Shown: positions 63,117 to 64,000 of the stretch, piece by piece
Layout of the letters: each line of letters starts with the position of its first letter
How positions within the stretch are numbered: the stretch's first letter is position 1
Assembly: GCF_034702125.1 (NCBI RefSeq)
Contig: NW_026945753.1
Location: 380,001 to 444,000, forward strand
DNA from: Engraulis encrasicolus
Lineage: Eukaryota > Chordata > Actinopteri > Clupeiformes > Engraulidae
Reading direction: 5' to 3'
Length of the DNA: 64,000 nucleotides
The notes under the pieces: generated by a model
Seen by the model: the letters and a program-made list of their open reading frames with translations, nothing else
Databases searched by the model: none
What the model was told of the DNA's origin: nothing
Made by a program: the position numbers and the translations under genes

Positions 63117-64000
63117 TAGGGCTGCACAATTAATCGAATTTTAATCAAAATCGCGATTTTGGCCGCCACGATCATAAAACATGAAAATCGCGATTTTATG
63201 GGAGGAAATTCAGTGTTCCATCTAAGCTGCGCGCACCTGCAGACTTGTGCACTGCTCGCACGTTCTCAGCACAAAGACATTTCAGCCAATAGTAATATTG
63301 TTGACAACTGTCTCTGGGTGGAGGATAAGTCTGTGAACCAATAAGCGGACAGAGGGGGCGGGCGGCAGCATTTTACCAGGCTGGCTAGGAGTTGGAGACG
63401 GAAACCTCGTGTCAGTGCACTCACTGCTGGGCAGTGGAGGGGAGTTGTTTCATCCTAATGGTGGATATATATGAGGAATTCAAACATTAAACCAGCCATT
63501 GCATGATGCTGGAGTCTCTGAAGGTGTTTTGAAACTATGTGCTTTGACCAGCAACTGTTTGTGATTATGGAAAACCAAGAGAAATAGCTTTAATTCTGGT
63601 CTAAAAAAATCGCTAGTTAGCATGCTAACACAAACGAAATAAGCTAAGTAATGTTGTCTACAACAATTAGAGTGGCTGTTACTCACTTCTCATTAACACC
63701 AACCTGCGTGTAGATATCATAGCTGTTTTGGTGGACAAGTAATGTAAAGTTACATTGGTGCAGTGAGTTAAATTACAATGAGTGAAATTCAACACAATTT
63801 GTAGCTGCCATAGTTGCTTCTGCTTCCTACATTCTCAAATGTGTTAGCTTGCTAGCTTGACAAATGCACTGCAGTCCAAATTGGCAGAACCTAACAGAAC
63901 CATAGGCAATAATACACATCATGAAGCTATGTTTTATTTAAATGGTTATGCTTTCATGCCAAGTCATGAAGTATTACTTTACAGAGCATATGCATATTAT
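63117..64000. mobile_element. Possible hAT-like element, cut by window end
   Basis: The sequence from tagggctgcacaattaatcg with 'aatcgcgatttt' inverted words is a familiar fish hAT terminus. The other end lies outside the window or was not recognised. No gene was seen up to 64000. Confidence 0.5.

Overview
The window is repeat-rich vertebrate DNA, best explained as a teleost fish. The signs are long (CA/GT)n and (CT/GA)n microsatellites, many hAT-, Tc1/mariner- and piggyBac-like non-autonomous transposons, tRNA-derived SINEs, non-LTR retrotransposon ends, a Penelope-type GIY-YIG remnant, and intron-split genes with GT/AG sites. Nothing bacterial is present. I cannot fix the species; a clupeiform-like fish is only a guess.

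The one convincingly intact gene is on the + strand (here 'copy C'). A non-coding first exon ends at 45085, a coding exon has its ATG at 46267, and the stop codon ends at 57642. Eight coding exons join in one frame, every intron is phase 1, and the product is 393 residues. The order of parts is: an 8-residue leader with no signal peptide; an Ig V-set domain of the fish butyrophilin-like type (about 9-115); a charged linker and coiled coil with a 10-residue repeat (about 121-210); a basic nuclear-localisation-like segment (about 216-223); a CARD (about 246-334) most like those of ASC, caspases and NLRP1; and a long acidic tail. No membrane span or signal peptide is visible. The assembled product therefore looks like an intracellular, possibly nuclear, protein that joins an Ig V domain to an inflammasome/apoptosis adaptor domain. 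This is the main candidate for an undescribed system.

Upstream lie two relatives. 'Copy A' (28239-36757) keeps the coiled-coil exon, the 54-nt basic exon, the short linker exon and an acidic last exon in the same order and phase. Its CARD is missing and no Ig exon was found before it. 'Copy B' (about 42540-43195) is an orphan duplicate of the promoter, first exon and start of intron 1, with a clean TATA box. Together they describe a small tandem family under rapid rearrangement.

Layout: 0.7-1.4 kb, LINE 3' end. 2.5-3.7 kb, tandem-repeat element, with an inverted counterpart at 18.3-19.8 kb. 3.6-4.1 kb, GIY-YIG remnant. 4.1-11.2 kb, a 7.1-kb inverted-terminal-repeat element with a 4-bp target duplication and a paralogous empty site, carrying a tRNA-like tandem array. 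11.3-15.5 kb, a direct duplication of about 1.1 kb plus a perfect 68-bp palindrome. 15.5-24.1 kb, mixed repeats and small MITEs. 24.2-27.5 kb, a shorter relative of the 7.1-kb element in opposite orientation. 28.2-36.9 kb, copy A, whose largest intron holds a triple transposon nest. 37-42 kb, MITEs and a SINE. 42.5-57.9 kb, copies B and C. 57.8-64 kb, repeats and SINEs with no gene recognised.
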